Assembly: GCA_030765045.1 (NCBI GenBank)
Contig: CM060962.1
Span: forward strand, 93,530,412 to 93,594,411
Reading direction: 5' to 3'
From: Tenodera sinensis
Lineage: Eukaryota > Arthropoda > Insecta > Mantodea > Mantidae
Length of the DNA: 64,000 bases
Both the position numbers and the translations under genes were made by a program. Below are positions 1 to 11,695 of this stretch, piece by piece (position 1 is the first letter of the stretch; each line of letters starts with the position of its first letter). The notes below the pieces were generated by a model. That model ran no database searches. It saw only the letters and a program-made list of their open reading frames with translations, and was not told where the DNA came from.

Positions 1-60
1 TTTTTTAATTCGCTGCTTTTGTTCATTTGACAAGTATTAGTACAGTATCTGTTCCTTTCA

Positions 61-409
61 ACTGCCTCCGTAGCGCAGTTGGTAGCGCACTTGCCACTGG
101 TGCAGAGGACCTGGGTTTGATCCCGGTACCAGCATGGGGATTTTTCCCCTGCTGGGAGGTCTGGCACGGGGTGCACTCAGCCTCATTAGGTACCGGGAAG
201 ACCACTTGAGGAGCTACTTGATGGAGAAGTAGTAGCCCCAGGTCGAGAAGACCACATATCTGGCTGGGAGGGCTCGGGGTGCTAACCACGTCCCACCCTA
301 CAGTACTGCACCCCACCAATGACGCCTGTAGTGGGCAGAGGTGGGGGACGCTGCGGCTGGGTGGTAGGCCTTGGCCATTCATGGGCTGTTGTGCTGGGGT
401 TTAGTTTTA
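61..409 (+). repeat. SINE-1 copy a, tRNA-derived
   Basis: The 5' head reads as a tRNA-like RNA polymerase III promoter: a box A-like stretch (TAGCGCAGTTGG, about 71-82) and a box B-like stretch (GGTTTGATCCC, about 114-124). A G+C-rich body follows. Near-identical flanks ATCTGTTCCTTTCA (47-60) and ATCTATTCCTTTCA (410-423) form a target-site duplication, which fixes the ends at about 349 bp. Two further copies occur on the minus strand at 9930-10236 and 46266-46651. It would have been moved in trans by a LINE; which one is unknown. Confidence 0.85.
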
Positions 410-423
410 ATCTATTCCTTTCA

Positions 424-970
424 GTTTTTTGTCTGTTTCAAAATGTTATATGCTCTATGTGTACTTATAAATTTTACTAGAATGTTTCTTCTTCCATTTC
501 TACTTCCAAACCTGAATGATTCACATATTTTGATATTTCTTATGTTAATCTATAGCCTATTCTCCAGAACTTGCTTTACATCTTGCCTTAGACTGATTCC
601 TGTCCTTCCTTCTATTCCTATAATAGCCACATTATATTTCCTGCTTCTCCCCTCCCATTTTTCTATCTTCCTTTGATGTTTTGTAATTCTTCCTTCATTA
701 TCTCTATATTTTTGAGTTCCTCTTCTTTGTCAATGGCTTTTCTTCCATTGCTAGTATTTTTTTATATTTCCCCCAGCTCTGCTGACATTGTGTTGTATTT
801 TTGCTCGCCATGTTCTTTGCATCCTTTTTCCTCTTACTCACAGAAGCATTCCTAGCATACATCTGCACTTTTCCAATGCTTACTTAGCACCCATTACTTT
901 TGGTCTGCTGTTATTAAATTATGTCAAAGGTAACATTTTTAAAACCTGCCAAATGTGCAGCTGAACTAGA
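424..970. other. AT-rich flank, no gene seen
   Basis: T-rich, pyrimidine-biased DNA. Its short reading frames are hydrophobic because of composition only. No motif or element end was recognised. Confidence 0.5.
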
Positions 971-1004
971 TATACTACTTGATCAATAGCATCTGGACGC
1001 TTAA

Positions 1005-1749
1005 GGATACCCATCTGTGAAATTTTGAAAATCTTCAGTTTTCATTGGATTGATTTGAAATTTTAACACAACAATTACTGTATAGTGAGGGGTAACTGAG
1101 CTAAATTTCATACATTTAGTCAGATTAGTTGCTAACATATTAATATTTTATCATATTTTTTTTTTTAATATTTGTATAAATGGTTCCCCATGATGCAATT
1201 TTGATTTGAAAAACTTAATAATTTTCAGTTATGTCCTATGATAGAATTTTAGCAAACTGATGAGATAATTTCTTAATCTTGTTATTACTTTGGATAAAAA
1301 TAAATTTTAAAGTTTAAATTAATAATTTTTTTCATTTAAATTTCGAAATGTAAACTTTAATATTTAATTACTCAGCAGTTATTCATGTTATGAAAAAATT
1401 ATCTCATCATTTCTTTTTAATGTTATTTCTAAGCAGGTACACCAAATTTCATGCATAAGTACTGAAAACTGCATAATGTGGAGCATTTTAAAGAGCAAAT
1501 AGTGTTAAAAATAAAAACATGGAAAAACTAAGTTTGAAGTCATAGCAAGGATAATGGAACTGTATGGATTTAAATGGACATGACCACTTACAGGCAATCA
1601 GTCAGACGGCCATGTGACATAGATAAAAAGGCTGTAAGGCTATAAAAAGTATATCAAAATAAAGCAGAAGATCTATACTATTTGATAAAACAAAAATCCA
1701 TTTTTGGCAATTTTTGAAATGTTTAGCCTTTTTACACAGATGGGTATCC
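1005..1749. mobile_element. TTAA-flanked non-autonomous element inside Tc1
   Basis: A 745-bp segment bounded by perfect 15-bp inverted repeats (GGATACCCATCTGTG at 1005-1019, its complement at 1735-1749). The tetranucleotide TTAA lies immediately outside both ends (1001-1004, 1750-1753). TTAA duplication is typical of piggyBac, and also of Kolobok-type elements. The termini do not start with the CCY bases usual for piggyBac, so the superfamily is open. The interior is AT-rich with no convincing coding region. Confidence 0.8.
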
Positions 1750-1879
1750 TTAATCTGAAATTGAACTTTACCCATGTCATGTTTCCTATTAGTGGACATC
1801 AATATGGGGTGATAAGGCATGTTGGCAGGCTAAGGACAGCCTGAGGTTGTCATGCATGTGCCTGCCCTTGTCAGGACTT

Positions 1880-2872
1880 AACCTCTGAAATGATGGATGG
1901 GTTCACCTTTTACATTTATGACAGCTTTAATTCTGCTGGAACATTTTCAATTAGTGTTTGTATGTCTGTGCCCATGTTTCCTTAAGAGCCAAAGCCAGAG
2001 AAGTTAGTGATGTTGGATGCTGGGTTCTGGAGTGAAGCTAACATTCTAGGTCATACCAAAGATGTTCAGTGGGGTTCAGGTTGGAACTCTAGGCAGACCA
2101 GTCCACTTCAGGAATGTTATAGTCCACAAACCATTGTCACACAGATGCATTTTAATCACAAGGTATATTGTCATGCTGATACAGACACTCATCATCTTAG
2201 AACTGGTCCTCTACCATTTACACTACATGGTCTAAAATGTGTTCATATCCTTCCGCATTTAAATTTTCCTTAAGCACAATAAGGGGGCCAATCCTAACCA
2301 CAAAAAACACTCCCATACCATAACACCACCTCCTCCATATTTTATTGTTGGCACTAATCATGATGGCAAGTATCATTCTCCAGGCATTTGCCAAACCCAA
2401 ACCTTTTCATTGGATTGCCACAGGGTATAGCATGATTGGTCACTCCAAATAATTTGTTTCCAGTCCTCCACCAGCCAGTGGTGGTGCTCTTTAAACCACC
2501 TTAAGCATCACTTATCATTGACTACCAAAATGTTTGGCTTATGAGCAGCAGTTCAACCATGGTACCCCATTTCTTTTAATGCCAAATGCACAGCCATTGT
2601 GCCGGCAGGACTGTTGATAGCACTACGGAACTCAGGGTTTTTCCTTTCACTGATTTCTTGAAATTGTTTAGAACCACCCTTCACAATGCTTGATGATTCC
2701 TGTCCATCATTAAATGAGATCTGCCTGGTCTTGAGTTAGCTATGGTTGGTCCTTCATGTTTCCACTTCATAACCACATCACCAATAATCGACTTGCACAG
2801 TTTTAGAAGGATCAGGTGACAACTAATGACTTGTCCAAGCTCAAAGTCAATGAGCTCTCTTGACCTACCCAT
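1880..2872 (-). pseudogene. Tc1 transposase pseudogene
   Basis: The N-terminus starts MGRSRELIDFELGQVI and has the paired-type helix-turn-helix layout of Tc1 transposases, with the usual WKHEG and GRSHLM segments nearby. Further on, in shifting frames, come a WSDQS motif (first catalytic Asp), QHDN (second Asp) and NPTEHLW (catalytic Glu), so all three DDE positions are still recognisable. Several stops and frameshifts break the frame of what should be roughly 330 residues. Known role of the family: cut-and-paste transposition at TA. This copy cannot make the enzyme. Confidence 0.85.
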
Positions 2873-3005
2873 TCTGTTGTTGCTTATCTACTGACAACAC
2901 AATACTCCCTGCTTTCTTTTATAATGGTGAGTTTACTGCTTGTGACCTCTAGAGTTCAATTTCATTTAAATAGGGGTGTCCGGATACTTATGAACAGGTA
3001 GTGTA

Positions 3006-4357
3006 CATACAAGAAAGTGTACATTCGCTGTACGAGGGGATTGGTTTATTTATATTAATTCTGTTTTAGCTAGACAGTTCTATATTTTATGATACTGTAA
3101 AAAGATCCTTCCTTTTAATACAATTTCCTAGATTTGTAAGCACTATTGTCACATGTGTAGCATCCTCTCCAATCCTGCAGATCTGAAATGGTGTCTCAGT
3201 TTTTTGAAGTCTGGAAAAGAAGCCCTTGCAGGGGTTCCTTGAAAGAATCAAGTGGTGATAATCAAATGACATACTATACTGATGCACACTTTAGTTTTCC
3301 CATCATCCAGTACATACCACTGTGTTTGTGAGTTAAAATTACTTGTAGCCAGGTCTGTGATCTAAGCTCATGCTGAAAGAACAGGGCAAAACATTGCAGT
3401 CTAAATACATTAAAGTACTTTCTTCCAGGCATTCTCAGAATATGTATTAGAAGTGAAAAATGTTTCCAGCACTGTGGCCAAGGTTGGGCCTATTGCACCT
3501 ATCAAAACTGAAAGGGATGAGATCAGGGAGCACAAAGGGCAGCCAGGTCTGTTGGGGCAGATGCTGTATCACAATGGGGTCCCTAGTGTTCCTACATTAA
3601 ACAACCGTGGCCGCTACTTTGACAGCCTCTGTCTACACTGACAGGTGTGTGCACAAAGTTCTCTATCGGGAAAGAAAAAGTTCTCCCCTCAAACTACATT
3701 CACTAAATACCACAATCTATCATGCTGTCTGTAACCCTGAAAGATGAAGGGAAACATTAGAGGAAATGGACAGGGAAATTTATGATACTACATGATTCAT
3801 TCGCCTAACAACCTTGAAAAGAAAAGTAAATAACAAAGGAGAGAGAAAAGAAAGAGAGAAAGAAAAAAGAAAAAAAAATGCCAGGGTAGCCAATCCAATG
3901 GGAATGGAACATGGGATCTCCTGTATATTAGCCTCAGATTCTGAGCTATGCTACATTATGCATAGTCCATCTAAAAAATGTACACATACTTCAGTAAACA
4001 CAAATTATTTATTGTGTTTTGAGTAATGAACTTAACCTGCAACTAGAGATGGCAGTCAGATTGACTCCACACTGTTAGATCGGCAGTTTCACATTGTTGT
4101 ACTTCCATTAACCACAGTGTGCTATCAGTACCTTAAAACTGATCTCCCCTCAGTCTGCACATACAGTGTTGAGACCCAACAACGGTTTTTTAGTGAGTTA
4201 TTTGTGCTGAATTTAGTGATGCACATTATGGAGTCAGTTTGAGAGTGTGCCTGTGATTGCTTGAGAAAAAATTGTTAAGCTTCATGCCTTAATTAATGTA
4301 CTTGAGAAAAGCTTGTAATTATTTAAACACAACAAAAGCCCTTTACACTCTCTAATC
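3006..4357. other. Flank with no recognised gene
   Basis: No conserved coding motif, tRNA or element end was recognised. A short purine-rich stretch (GA/AAAG-rich, about 3814-3879) gives a lysine-rich spurious frame. The piggyBac relic downstream probably extends into the right part, but its terminus was not found. Confidence 0.4.
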
Positions 4358-5243
4358 TTGCTGTTAACATTTATTTTTCAGCTTATGATAGATTTTCTAC
4401 CTGGGCCAAGCAAAAAGAAAACTTGTCCACATGATACAGACTTTGAAGTGGTTTTGAAGTTATGGTTTAATGAAACTGAGGCGCCAAATGTTGATGGTAG
4501 TGACATTAGTGATGCAGAAATGATAAGTAAATATGATAGTAATGGTGATCAAGAAAGTGGCAATTCAGAGGAAGAATCATGTAAAAATAATAGAGATTTC
4601 TGGTTTGGAAAAAATTCTTTCCAGTGGTGCAGGCACTCCCTTGTTAGCTCTCATTCTAGAATGCTACAACAGTATACAGTGATGCAGTTTTCTGGACTTG
4701 GACAACAATTTAGGAAGATAATGGTGGCTAAAAAAGAAGCTTGGTTCTGCTTCACTAACCATAAATTGAGGAGAAAGTGTAAAATGACTGCAAAATCAGA
4801 TCTGTGTGATTTGGTTGTGATAGAACTGCCTGATTTCTTTGGCTTATTATTTTATACTACATTGTTTTCCTGTGAAACCATGAAAATATCAGATCATTAT
4901 TTGCATCAGATGGAACTGGTAGGGATATATTCCAGTGCATCATGAATCTTAATCACTTTGGCATTCTACATCAGAGCTTGAAGTTTGATGATGCAAATAC
5001 ATGAAATGAAGGGAATAAAGATAATCCTACATCTCCAATATCAGAACTATTCAACAAGTTTGTAGCTAATTGCTAGTCAGTCTATAGTACTGGTTCTTTG
5101 GCTTGTTAGATGAGATGCTTGTGGGTTTTTGGGGGAAAGTGTGAATTTCAGATGTATTTACCCAATAAGCCATGCAAGTAACTATAAGTTATGGGTTGTA
5201 ACTGATGTCAGAAATAGTTAGTTTTAAAGTGATACATTTATTT

Positions 5244-6904
5244 GCTGACGATGTAGTCATTTGGACTCCAGGCTCTCCAAAAAAACCTGAATTAATTAAA
5301 GACAGAATAGAAACAGCCCTAAACAAAGTACATGAATGGAGCTCTAAAAACCTCATGACTATCAACGTGGAAAAAACAAATTATGAATTATTTACACTAA
5401 AATACAAACCAGTTAATATTAACATAAATTATAATGGTAAACCACTCAAAGCAGTTGATGATGCCAAATTCTTAGGCATCACTTTCGACAGAAAGCTAAG
5501 TTGGAAAAAACGTATAACAAACATCTCAGAAAAGGTTGGAAAGAAACTGCAAATCCTGAAAAGGTTAGCTGGTGCTAAATGGGGCTGCTCAAGGAGAGTC
5601 CTTAACACAACATACAAAATGTATGTTAAACCAAACCTCTTGTACTGTTCTGAAGCTTTAATAACAGCAGCAAATGCTAACATCAATAAACTTGAACAAA
5701 TACAAAATCAGGCTCTTCGCCTAATCACTGGAGCAGTTAAATCCACACCTATTGATGCCATGCTTGCCTTAACACGGACCCCATCAATAACAACAAAAAT
5801 AGAAGAACAAGCATTGCTCCAACACGAGAAAATGTTACGACTGCCAAACTCTAAATGGACAGAAGAGAACCTCCCCCCATCAATCCTTAAAACTCATAGT
5901 AGTTTCCTAGAAAAGGTAACACAGATTAAATCCAAATTGAACATTCCTAACACCGAGAAAATCTACTTATAAGAGAAAATACATTGGAATTATTGCAACC
6001 TACCTTCAGTTTGGAATTAATAGAGGAAATAAGTAAATCAGGCACACCAAAAGAGATACAAAAACTTCTAGCTCTGGAAACAATCAATACTAGGTATCCC
6101 ACAGAAGAATGGCTGCAAATATATACTGATGGATCCTCCATGGAAAACCTTACTGGAGCTGGAGTTATGTGTTCACATTTTTCCTTTTATCATTCTGTTG
6201 GCAGAGACACAACAAATTATGATGGAGAAATAGAGGCTATACACATTGCTCTCCGACAATTATTAAATCTTCCCTTAAATAAATTTAACAAGGCAGTAAT
6301 TCTTTCAGATTCTAAAGCTGCAATTCAGGGAATATGTTCAAATACTACAAAGAAGTCAACAAAAATTAGAGAATGCTACAAAATGTTAACACAACTCCAA
6401 AAAGTTAATAGGACTGTTCATCTCCAATGGATTTCAGCACACTGTGGAGTCATGGGGAATGAAGCTGCAGACTCACTTGCAAAGAAAGGCACAACAATAA
6501 AACAAAAGTCTAAATTCAATTTCTCATATTCCTCAATAAAACGCTTGATCATTAAAAAAATTTCTCATTCATACCTACAAGAAATTGAAACAAATGCCAA
6601 AGATAAAAAATGGATTACACTACTTTCCAACCCAGATATAATCCCCCAGAGACCAAGGAAAACAGCGGTTGCAGCCTTCCGACTACTGACAAATCACGAC
6701 TGCTTAGCAAGTCATCTCTACAGAATAGGTATCTCAGGTTCACCAATATGTCCCCTGTGTAACGATCCAGCAGAAATGAACGAAGACCACTTGAAGACCT
6801 GTGAAGCATTAAGATCAGAAGAAACTACAGTTCAAAAGTATTGGAAAGCACGAATGCTAATGGCTTCATTGCCAGATGTAAGGCACTAGAAAACAACAAC
6901 AACA
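5244..6904 (+). mobile_element. LINE-A: 5'-truncated non-LTR retrotransposon with RNase H
   Basis: The copy begins inside the reverse transcriptase, exactly at the LFADD box. It continues through the thumb region, an RNase H domain (YTDGSS, DGEIEA, LSDSKAA, and HCGVMGNEAAD, so the D-E-D-D residues are present) and a C-terminal Cys/His motif (CPLCN...H...C). It ends MASLPDVRH and an (AAC)n tail. A 10-bp duplication ACATTTATTT (5234-5243 and 6905-6914) marks target-primed insertion. A one-base deletion near 5954, seen by comparison with the copy at 56653-57815, splits the reading frame. RNase H after the RT points to the I/Jockey superfamily; the exact clade is not resolved. Confidence 0.9.
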
Positions 6905-6919
6905 ACATTTATTTTGAAA

Positions 6920-7142
6920 CCTGCTGTTGTAGCTGTTGTAGTGTTTAATGCCCGCTTTTACTACTACGGCACCGCAGGCGGTGACACTGATGACACATGG
7001 AATGAAGATGGAGCATCGGTGGAATGAGATGGCGGGGGAAACTGGAGCACCCGGAGAAAACCGCCCTGACACCGTTTCGTCCACCACGAATACCACATGC
7101 GGGTCCCTGGGATCGAACCCGGGCCGCCTAGGTGGTAGGCGA
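6920..7142 (-). repeat. SINE-2 copy a
   Basis: Reverse-oriented copy of the SINE seen complete at 40382-40617. On the minus strand the tRNA-like box B sequence (GGTTCGATCCC) is intact, but the 5' head is cut short. The A/C-rich 3' tail abuts the LINE-A tail. Near-identical flanks (ATTTATTTTGAAA at 6907-6919, ATTTATTGTGAAA at 7143-7155) look like its target-site duplication, which places it later than the LINE-A insertion. Confidence 0.85.
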
Positions 7143-7360
7143 GATTTATTGTGAAAGGGATTCTGATTATGTAACATTTTCAGAACAGAAAGGGAAACTA
7201 AAGAAACAAACAAAGGTAATGCTGAGGCTGTCTTCTACCATTCAAGGTTCAAATATGAATATCAATGTGGATAATCAGTTTTCATCTGATGAACTGGTGA
7301 ACACCCTTAAGCAAAATAAATTGAATATTTATAACAAACTAGGCTTGAGTTTATGAAAAA

Positions 7361-7629
7361 GCTTGCAAAATAACTGGTTACTGATGAGCTAGAGAGAAAA
7401 TTAGAGACTTTGTACTTGTCACGAAGCGAGAACATCAATCAGAAAATATCTTAATAAAGAAGAGGAGCAAACAGATCAGGTGAAGATATTTTGGCAACTA
7501 GAAAAGATTGATCATTTCCCATCCTACCACCCATAGGTGGAAGGTCCTCCTCTATCCACCACCTGGGGATGTGCCCTCTAGACAAAATAAGGAATATGGA
7601 AATAGGATAACTAATGGAAGTATAAGAAG
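7361..7629. other. Probable 3' remainder of the piggyBac relic
   Basis: AT-rich. No motif was recognised after the decayed transposase sequence, and no TTAA-plus-inverted-repeat end could be matched to the left side. Confidence 0.3.
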
Positions 7630-7860
7630 ATATTATTTGTGTTACATTTGAAAGGAAAAGACTCTAGTGGTATGGTCATGTATGTAGAATGAAAGTAGGA
7701 AGAATACCCAAAATCGTGCATTAATGGGAAATTAAGAGGCAAAAATGGCAAGGATGACCAGCTGTCACCTGGATATAAAATGTACACATGTCAATGGAGA
7801 GATTTGGAGCAGCTGAAGAAGACATACATGATAGAGAAATGGTGTAGTATTACACAAAAA
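7630..7860 (+). pseudogene. C-terminal fragment of an RTE-like LINE ORF
   Basis: A decayed frame contains WYGHVCRM, then RIPKIV, then PAVTWI. These match in order the end of RTE-like polyproteins (roughly L.WYGHV.RM...RIPK...GRP..TW). Similar, longer relics occur near 41060 and at 49830-52890, so this family is multicopy here. There are stops throughout. The 5' boundary was not found. Confidence 0.6.
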
Positions 7861-8006
7861 CAGTGATGAGTTCTGTACATAGTATTTAATCTACAAATTT
7901 ATTTTGTTTATACGGTTATATAATTAAATTTACATTTGTATTGCAATATTGTTCTGTTGGAGACAAACTTATGTAATGAGGAAATTCCTCACTTATAAAA
8001 AACAAC
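7861..8006. other. AT-rich spacer
   Basis: Nothing recognised. It leads directly into the AAT microsatellite. Confidence 0.4.
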
Positions 8007-8597
<591 letters not shown>

Positions 8598-8639
8598 CAA
8601 AGAACTGATTAAACAAGTAGTAGAGACTATGCACAATGA

Positions 8640-8882
8640 AATATTAACAGATTACAAAATAAGTACCTAACATTGACTTTTGATTACTGAACTTTTAACC
8701 TATTTAAAAATTCCTCTAATGAATAGAACACATTATTAACTAAATAAGTTTGTAAAGCAGATTTGAATTTAGTATAGTTTTTACACCTTTTAATTTCTGC
8801 TGGCAGTCTATTGTAGAATTTTGCACCAGCGTAACTAGGCAGCTTTTCAAACTGACTCAGTCTGTGCATTGTAATAGAAAAA
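8640..8882 (-). pseudogene. 3' fragment of another LINE family
   Basis: The minus-strand peptide contains RLSQFEKLPSYAGAKFYNRL and, further on, FKSALQTYL and FYSLEEFL. This is the C-terminal pattern common at the end of many insect LINE ORF2 proteins (FEK.P.Y.G.K.YN.LP). The copy is strongly 5'-truncated next to a short AAT run (8885-8915). Its 3' side runs into the AAT microsatellite. It is a different family from LINE-A, B and G. Confidence 0.65.
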
Positions 8883-8940
8883 TCATAATAATAATAATAT
8901 AAATAATAATATAAATAGTGGTGGTGGCGTTGGCGGCAGC

Positions 8941-9180
8941 ATTTTTTTTTTTTTTTTTTTTTTGGCATTAACGTCCTCCAACATTGTGTCATATCGGACG
9001 AATGAATGAAATGAAATGGGTGAAATAATGCTCAAATGAGCCCGAGGTCCATGGAGCTTTAAGTTACCCGACATTCGTCTTCTCAGGGTAGGGAAAACCT
9101 CGGAAATAAACCTTACCCGGATAACTTACCCTAAGCGAGATTCGAAGTCGCGACCTCTTGAACGTGAGGCACAGGCGGTG
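8941..9180 (-). repeat. SINE-3 copy a
   Basis: On the minus strand it begins CACCGCCTGTGCCTCACG, has a box B-like CTTCGAATCTCG, and ends in a 22-base A tail (T run at about 8942-8963). The 3' sequence just before the tail (GGAGGACGTTAATG) recurs as small fragments near 58519 and 63265. No clear target-site duplication was found. Confidence 0.7.
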
Positions 9181-9421
9181 ATGATATTAACAATAATAAC
9201 AATAACGACAATAACAATAATATTAATGATACTAATATTAATCATTTGCAGATTTATACAATATGAGCTGATGAAAGAGACAAAAGCTATGGGTTCACCT
9301 ACAGGACTTCCAGTCAAAGTCAGGGGCCAAGAACGATGGGTCCAGCTACAATTCTGATGAAATACTAACCAGTCATAAATTTAATTTCAGTGGGAGAAGG
9401 CTGTGTCATTAAAGTTTGTGG
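9181..9421. other. AAC/AAT-rich spacer
   Basis: Short ATA/ACA/ATT repeats to about 9245, then unrecognised AT-rich DNA. Confidence 0.4.
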
Positions 9422-9480
9422 TATAAATTCTCGACTGGGTGTGCAAAAGCGGTTAAGTCAGAAAACCTCATAATGAGAAA
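9422..9480 (-). repeat. Terminal-region fragment of the family Y element
   Basis: Positions 9422-9459 match the reverse complement of 12391-12428 with about three differences. The match includes the 19-bp motif GTGCAAAAGCGGTTAAGTC, and weaker similarity continues about 20 bp further. It is either a stray piece of another copy or the partner of the left motif array. No family Y coding sequence lies beside it. Confidence 0.6.
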
Positions 9481-9929
9481 AACTAAATTAAGTATTACAC
9501 TCAATTTCCCAAATCCCTTATGTGCCAAAATTCTACACATTTTGCAAAAGAATATTCGTTGGTTAATACTGTAAATCTATACATCTGGTTGCTTTAAATC
9601 CTATAAATCTTCATCCCTTATCTGAGGATTATCTGAAGGGTTGGAGGGTGGATGCATCACTTACGTGACCTTTCACAGTGCATTTTGACATATCCACTCC
9701 CACACAAGTGTTATATTAATGGTTTCAGTAGAAGATTTATTGTTTGCCACTAGAATATACAATGAAATTGCATTTTTAAGTATGTAATCAATTCTTGTAG
9801 TTCCCATGGGGATGAAATACCACCATATTTATATAGAATTCACATTTAACAGAACTTGAGAAAATAACAGCATAAAAATAGTACAAGGACAATGAAACAA
9901 GGCATATCACTGTAATAATAATAGTTATC
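9481..9929. other. No gene seen
   Basis: AT-rich; nothing recognised. Confidence 0.4.
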
Positions 9930-10236
9930 CAAGGCGTAACAGCCCTTGCCACCTAGTTGCTGCAGCCCCACCTCTAACACAGGTGCCAAGAGTGTGGTGC
10001 AGTACTGGTGCTCAACATCCTGCTTCCTCCCGGCCGGTTATGCAGTCTACACAATCAGGATCCCAACTTTTCAATCAAGGAGCTCCTCGATTGTCTTTTC
10101 AGGGACCTAACAAGGCTGAGTGCACCCCGTGCCAGGTCTTTAGGTGGGATAAAATCACCACGCTGGTGTCAGGAATTGAACCTTGGTCTCTTGCTTGGTA
10201 AGCAGAAGCGCTACCACTGCACTAAGGAGACAACCC
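9930..10236 (-). repeat. SINE-1 copy b
   Basis: Read on the minus strand it starts with the tRNA-like head (TAGTGCAGTGGTAGCGC) and runs through the same body (GTGCACTCAGCC, then a GGGCTGT segment near the 3' end) as the copy at 61-409. It is more diverged, with small insertions and deletions. No clean target-site duplication was seen. Confidence 0.8.
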
Positions 10237-10262
10237 TGATATTACTGTAGTATTTGAAAATA

Positions 10263-11066
10263 CGAGGTGCATCCTTAAAGTAAGTCCCAATGACCAATAA
10301 AGAGAGCAAGAACATCACTAAGTAAGAAATATTTATTGGAATAATTACATAGATTCACTGGCTACATTTTAACATAGTCACCACCATTGTTGAGGCATTT
10401 ATTGTAACGGTACACCATTAATTGTATGCCCAACTCATAGGATTCTGCCGCCAATGTCCGCAGCCATGAAGTCACTTCATTCTGGACCTCAGCGTTACTG
10501 TGAAAACATTTTTCTGCCAGAAAACGCTTCATGAGACGGAAGAGATGAAAGTCACTTGGAGCAAGATCGGGTCTGTAGGGTGGATGTTCGAAGACCTCCC
10601 ATCCAAACTTATTCAACACATTTCGTGTAGCTTTGGCTGTATGGGGTCTTGCATTGCCATGCACAAGCGTAATGCCTCTGGCGTCACCAGGGACACTCAG
10701 CCATTACGGTCTTCGTTCTGAATCTTGGTTCTTCCTTCCGTGAATTGCCTGCACCATTGTCTTACCATACTGTCACACATAATGCCCTGTCCATACACGT
10801 GACACAATTGACGGTGGTTCTCTGCTGGAGATTGCTTTTGAGCATGCAAAAATCGGGTTACTGTGCGAACCTCGCATTTGGCGGGAGACAATATTTGAGA
10901 AGCCATTTTCTCCTAGCACAGAGCAATAACTACTGCCGTCACAAAACTGAAACTTTACTGCAATGTTACCATATACTTCCTCTCTTCTCCTGCACACGCA
11001 CATTCCTATCCATCTGGTGGTGCCATCTCTGGATGCGATCGGGACTTACTTTCTGGATGCACCTCA
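10263..11066 (-). mobile_element. mariner deletion derivative
   Basis: The ends are matching inverted repeats of about 28 bp (GAGGTGCATCC..AAAGTAAGTCCC on both sides), flanked by TA at 10261-10262 and 11067-11068. At 804 bp it is shorter than the usual 1.3 kb. The minus strand keeps the N-terminal helix-turn-helix region (10906 to about 10697) and, in another frame, the C-terminal third (10664-10362, starting near HGNARPHTAKA and containing PPYRPDLAPSDFHLF). The segment between, including the first catalytic Asp, is deleted. The second Asp of the HDNARPH motif is Gly here. Only the last Asp (PSDFH) is left, so it could move only in trans. Confidence 0.92.
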
Positions 11067-11068
11067 TA

Positions 11069-11459
11069 ATATCTTATAATCGTGTAGTAAATATCTTTTA
11101 GCCTTTTATAAAAGGTTGTTAAATTTAATGAACTTGGCAAATTATAATATAACACTAAAGAAACAAGACATTTTATTATTATGACTTTAATGTTATATAC
11201 TTTCTTTAAATTTCCATAAAACTGTTTTCACCTCCAAAATGTAATGAATCATAAAAATACATTCTTCACTCAGCATTATCATCGGTATCAGTATTTGGAA
11301 GTATACAAAGAGCACAGATATTTTCAGTGCTCTAGAATTCCCAGAATGTGGCCGAGATAGATGAAGTAGGTCCAGCTAGTCCTATTTTTTGCTAGGTTTA
11401 CTGTATTTGGACTAGAATACTTCTTAAAGGTTTGATACTTAGACTTATTCCCTCTTCTG
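11069..11459. other. No gene seen
   Basis: AT-rich; no motif recognised. Confidence 0.4.
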
Positions 11460-11695
11460 AGAAAACTGGCAAATCTGAAATCATCTTTCCTTAACTTGTG
11501 CTTGAGAAATAATTGACTGAAGGAAACCTTTTGAAAACAGAGCCACTCCATGTCCCTCCAAACGATTTTTTATCCAATAGATGGTAGATTTCGGGCTTGA
11601 AGGCCGTGGTCCAGTCGACAAATTTTCTGACATTTCGCCCAAGACTGTGTTGGGCATCTTCAGAGAATAACTCCTGGCTGGTTAACAACTAGAGA
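11460..11695 (-). mobile_element. Penelope-like element 3'-end fragment
   Basis: The minus strand encodes SEDAQHSLGRNVRKFVDWTT, the style of sequence found downstream of the GIY-YIG domain in many Penelope-like elements (EDAQ...G.NV.K....TA). It has no RT or nuclease domain. Family recognition is from memory of such tails; the ends are approximate. Confidence 0.5.

Larger units (their letters stand above)
973..3003 (-). mobile_element. Tc1-type DNA transposon, inactive
   Basis: Terminal inverted repeats of about 30 bp match imperfectly: the left end begins TACTACTTGATCA and the reverse complement of the right end begins CACTACCTGTTCA. Both are flanked by TA (971-972 and 3004-3005), the Tc1/mariner target. 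The left terminal repeat is followed at once by the TTAA-flanked insert 1005-1749. Without that insert the element is about 1.28 kb, a normal Tc1 size. A broken transposase occupies the minus strand. Confidence 0.85.
4358..7360 (+). pseudogene. piggyBac transposase relic split by LINE-A and SINE-2
   Basis: The first part (4358 to about 5243) has an acidic N-terminal region followed by FWFGKNSFQW, the pattern that opens the piggyBac transposase fold. In shifted frames there follow LKFDDANT and LDEMLVGFWGKCEF; the latter carries the first catalytic Asp (family consensus is close to TIDEMLVPFRG). The match then stops at LINE-A. It resumes after the SINE at 7143 with RLSSTIQGSNMNINVDN, which contains the second Asp (consensus VDNWFTS). 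Two separate insertions therefore interrupt one transposase, and the two halves fit together at the insertion point. Stops and frameshifts show it is dead. The third Asp and C-terminal cysteine-rich domain were not found, and no TTAA end was located. Confidence 0.75.

Noticed and set aside
61..135. tRNA gene at the left edge
   Set aside because: The tRNA-like boxes are the head of a 349-bp element with a target-site duplication and two further copies; it is a SINE, not a tRNA gene.
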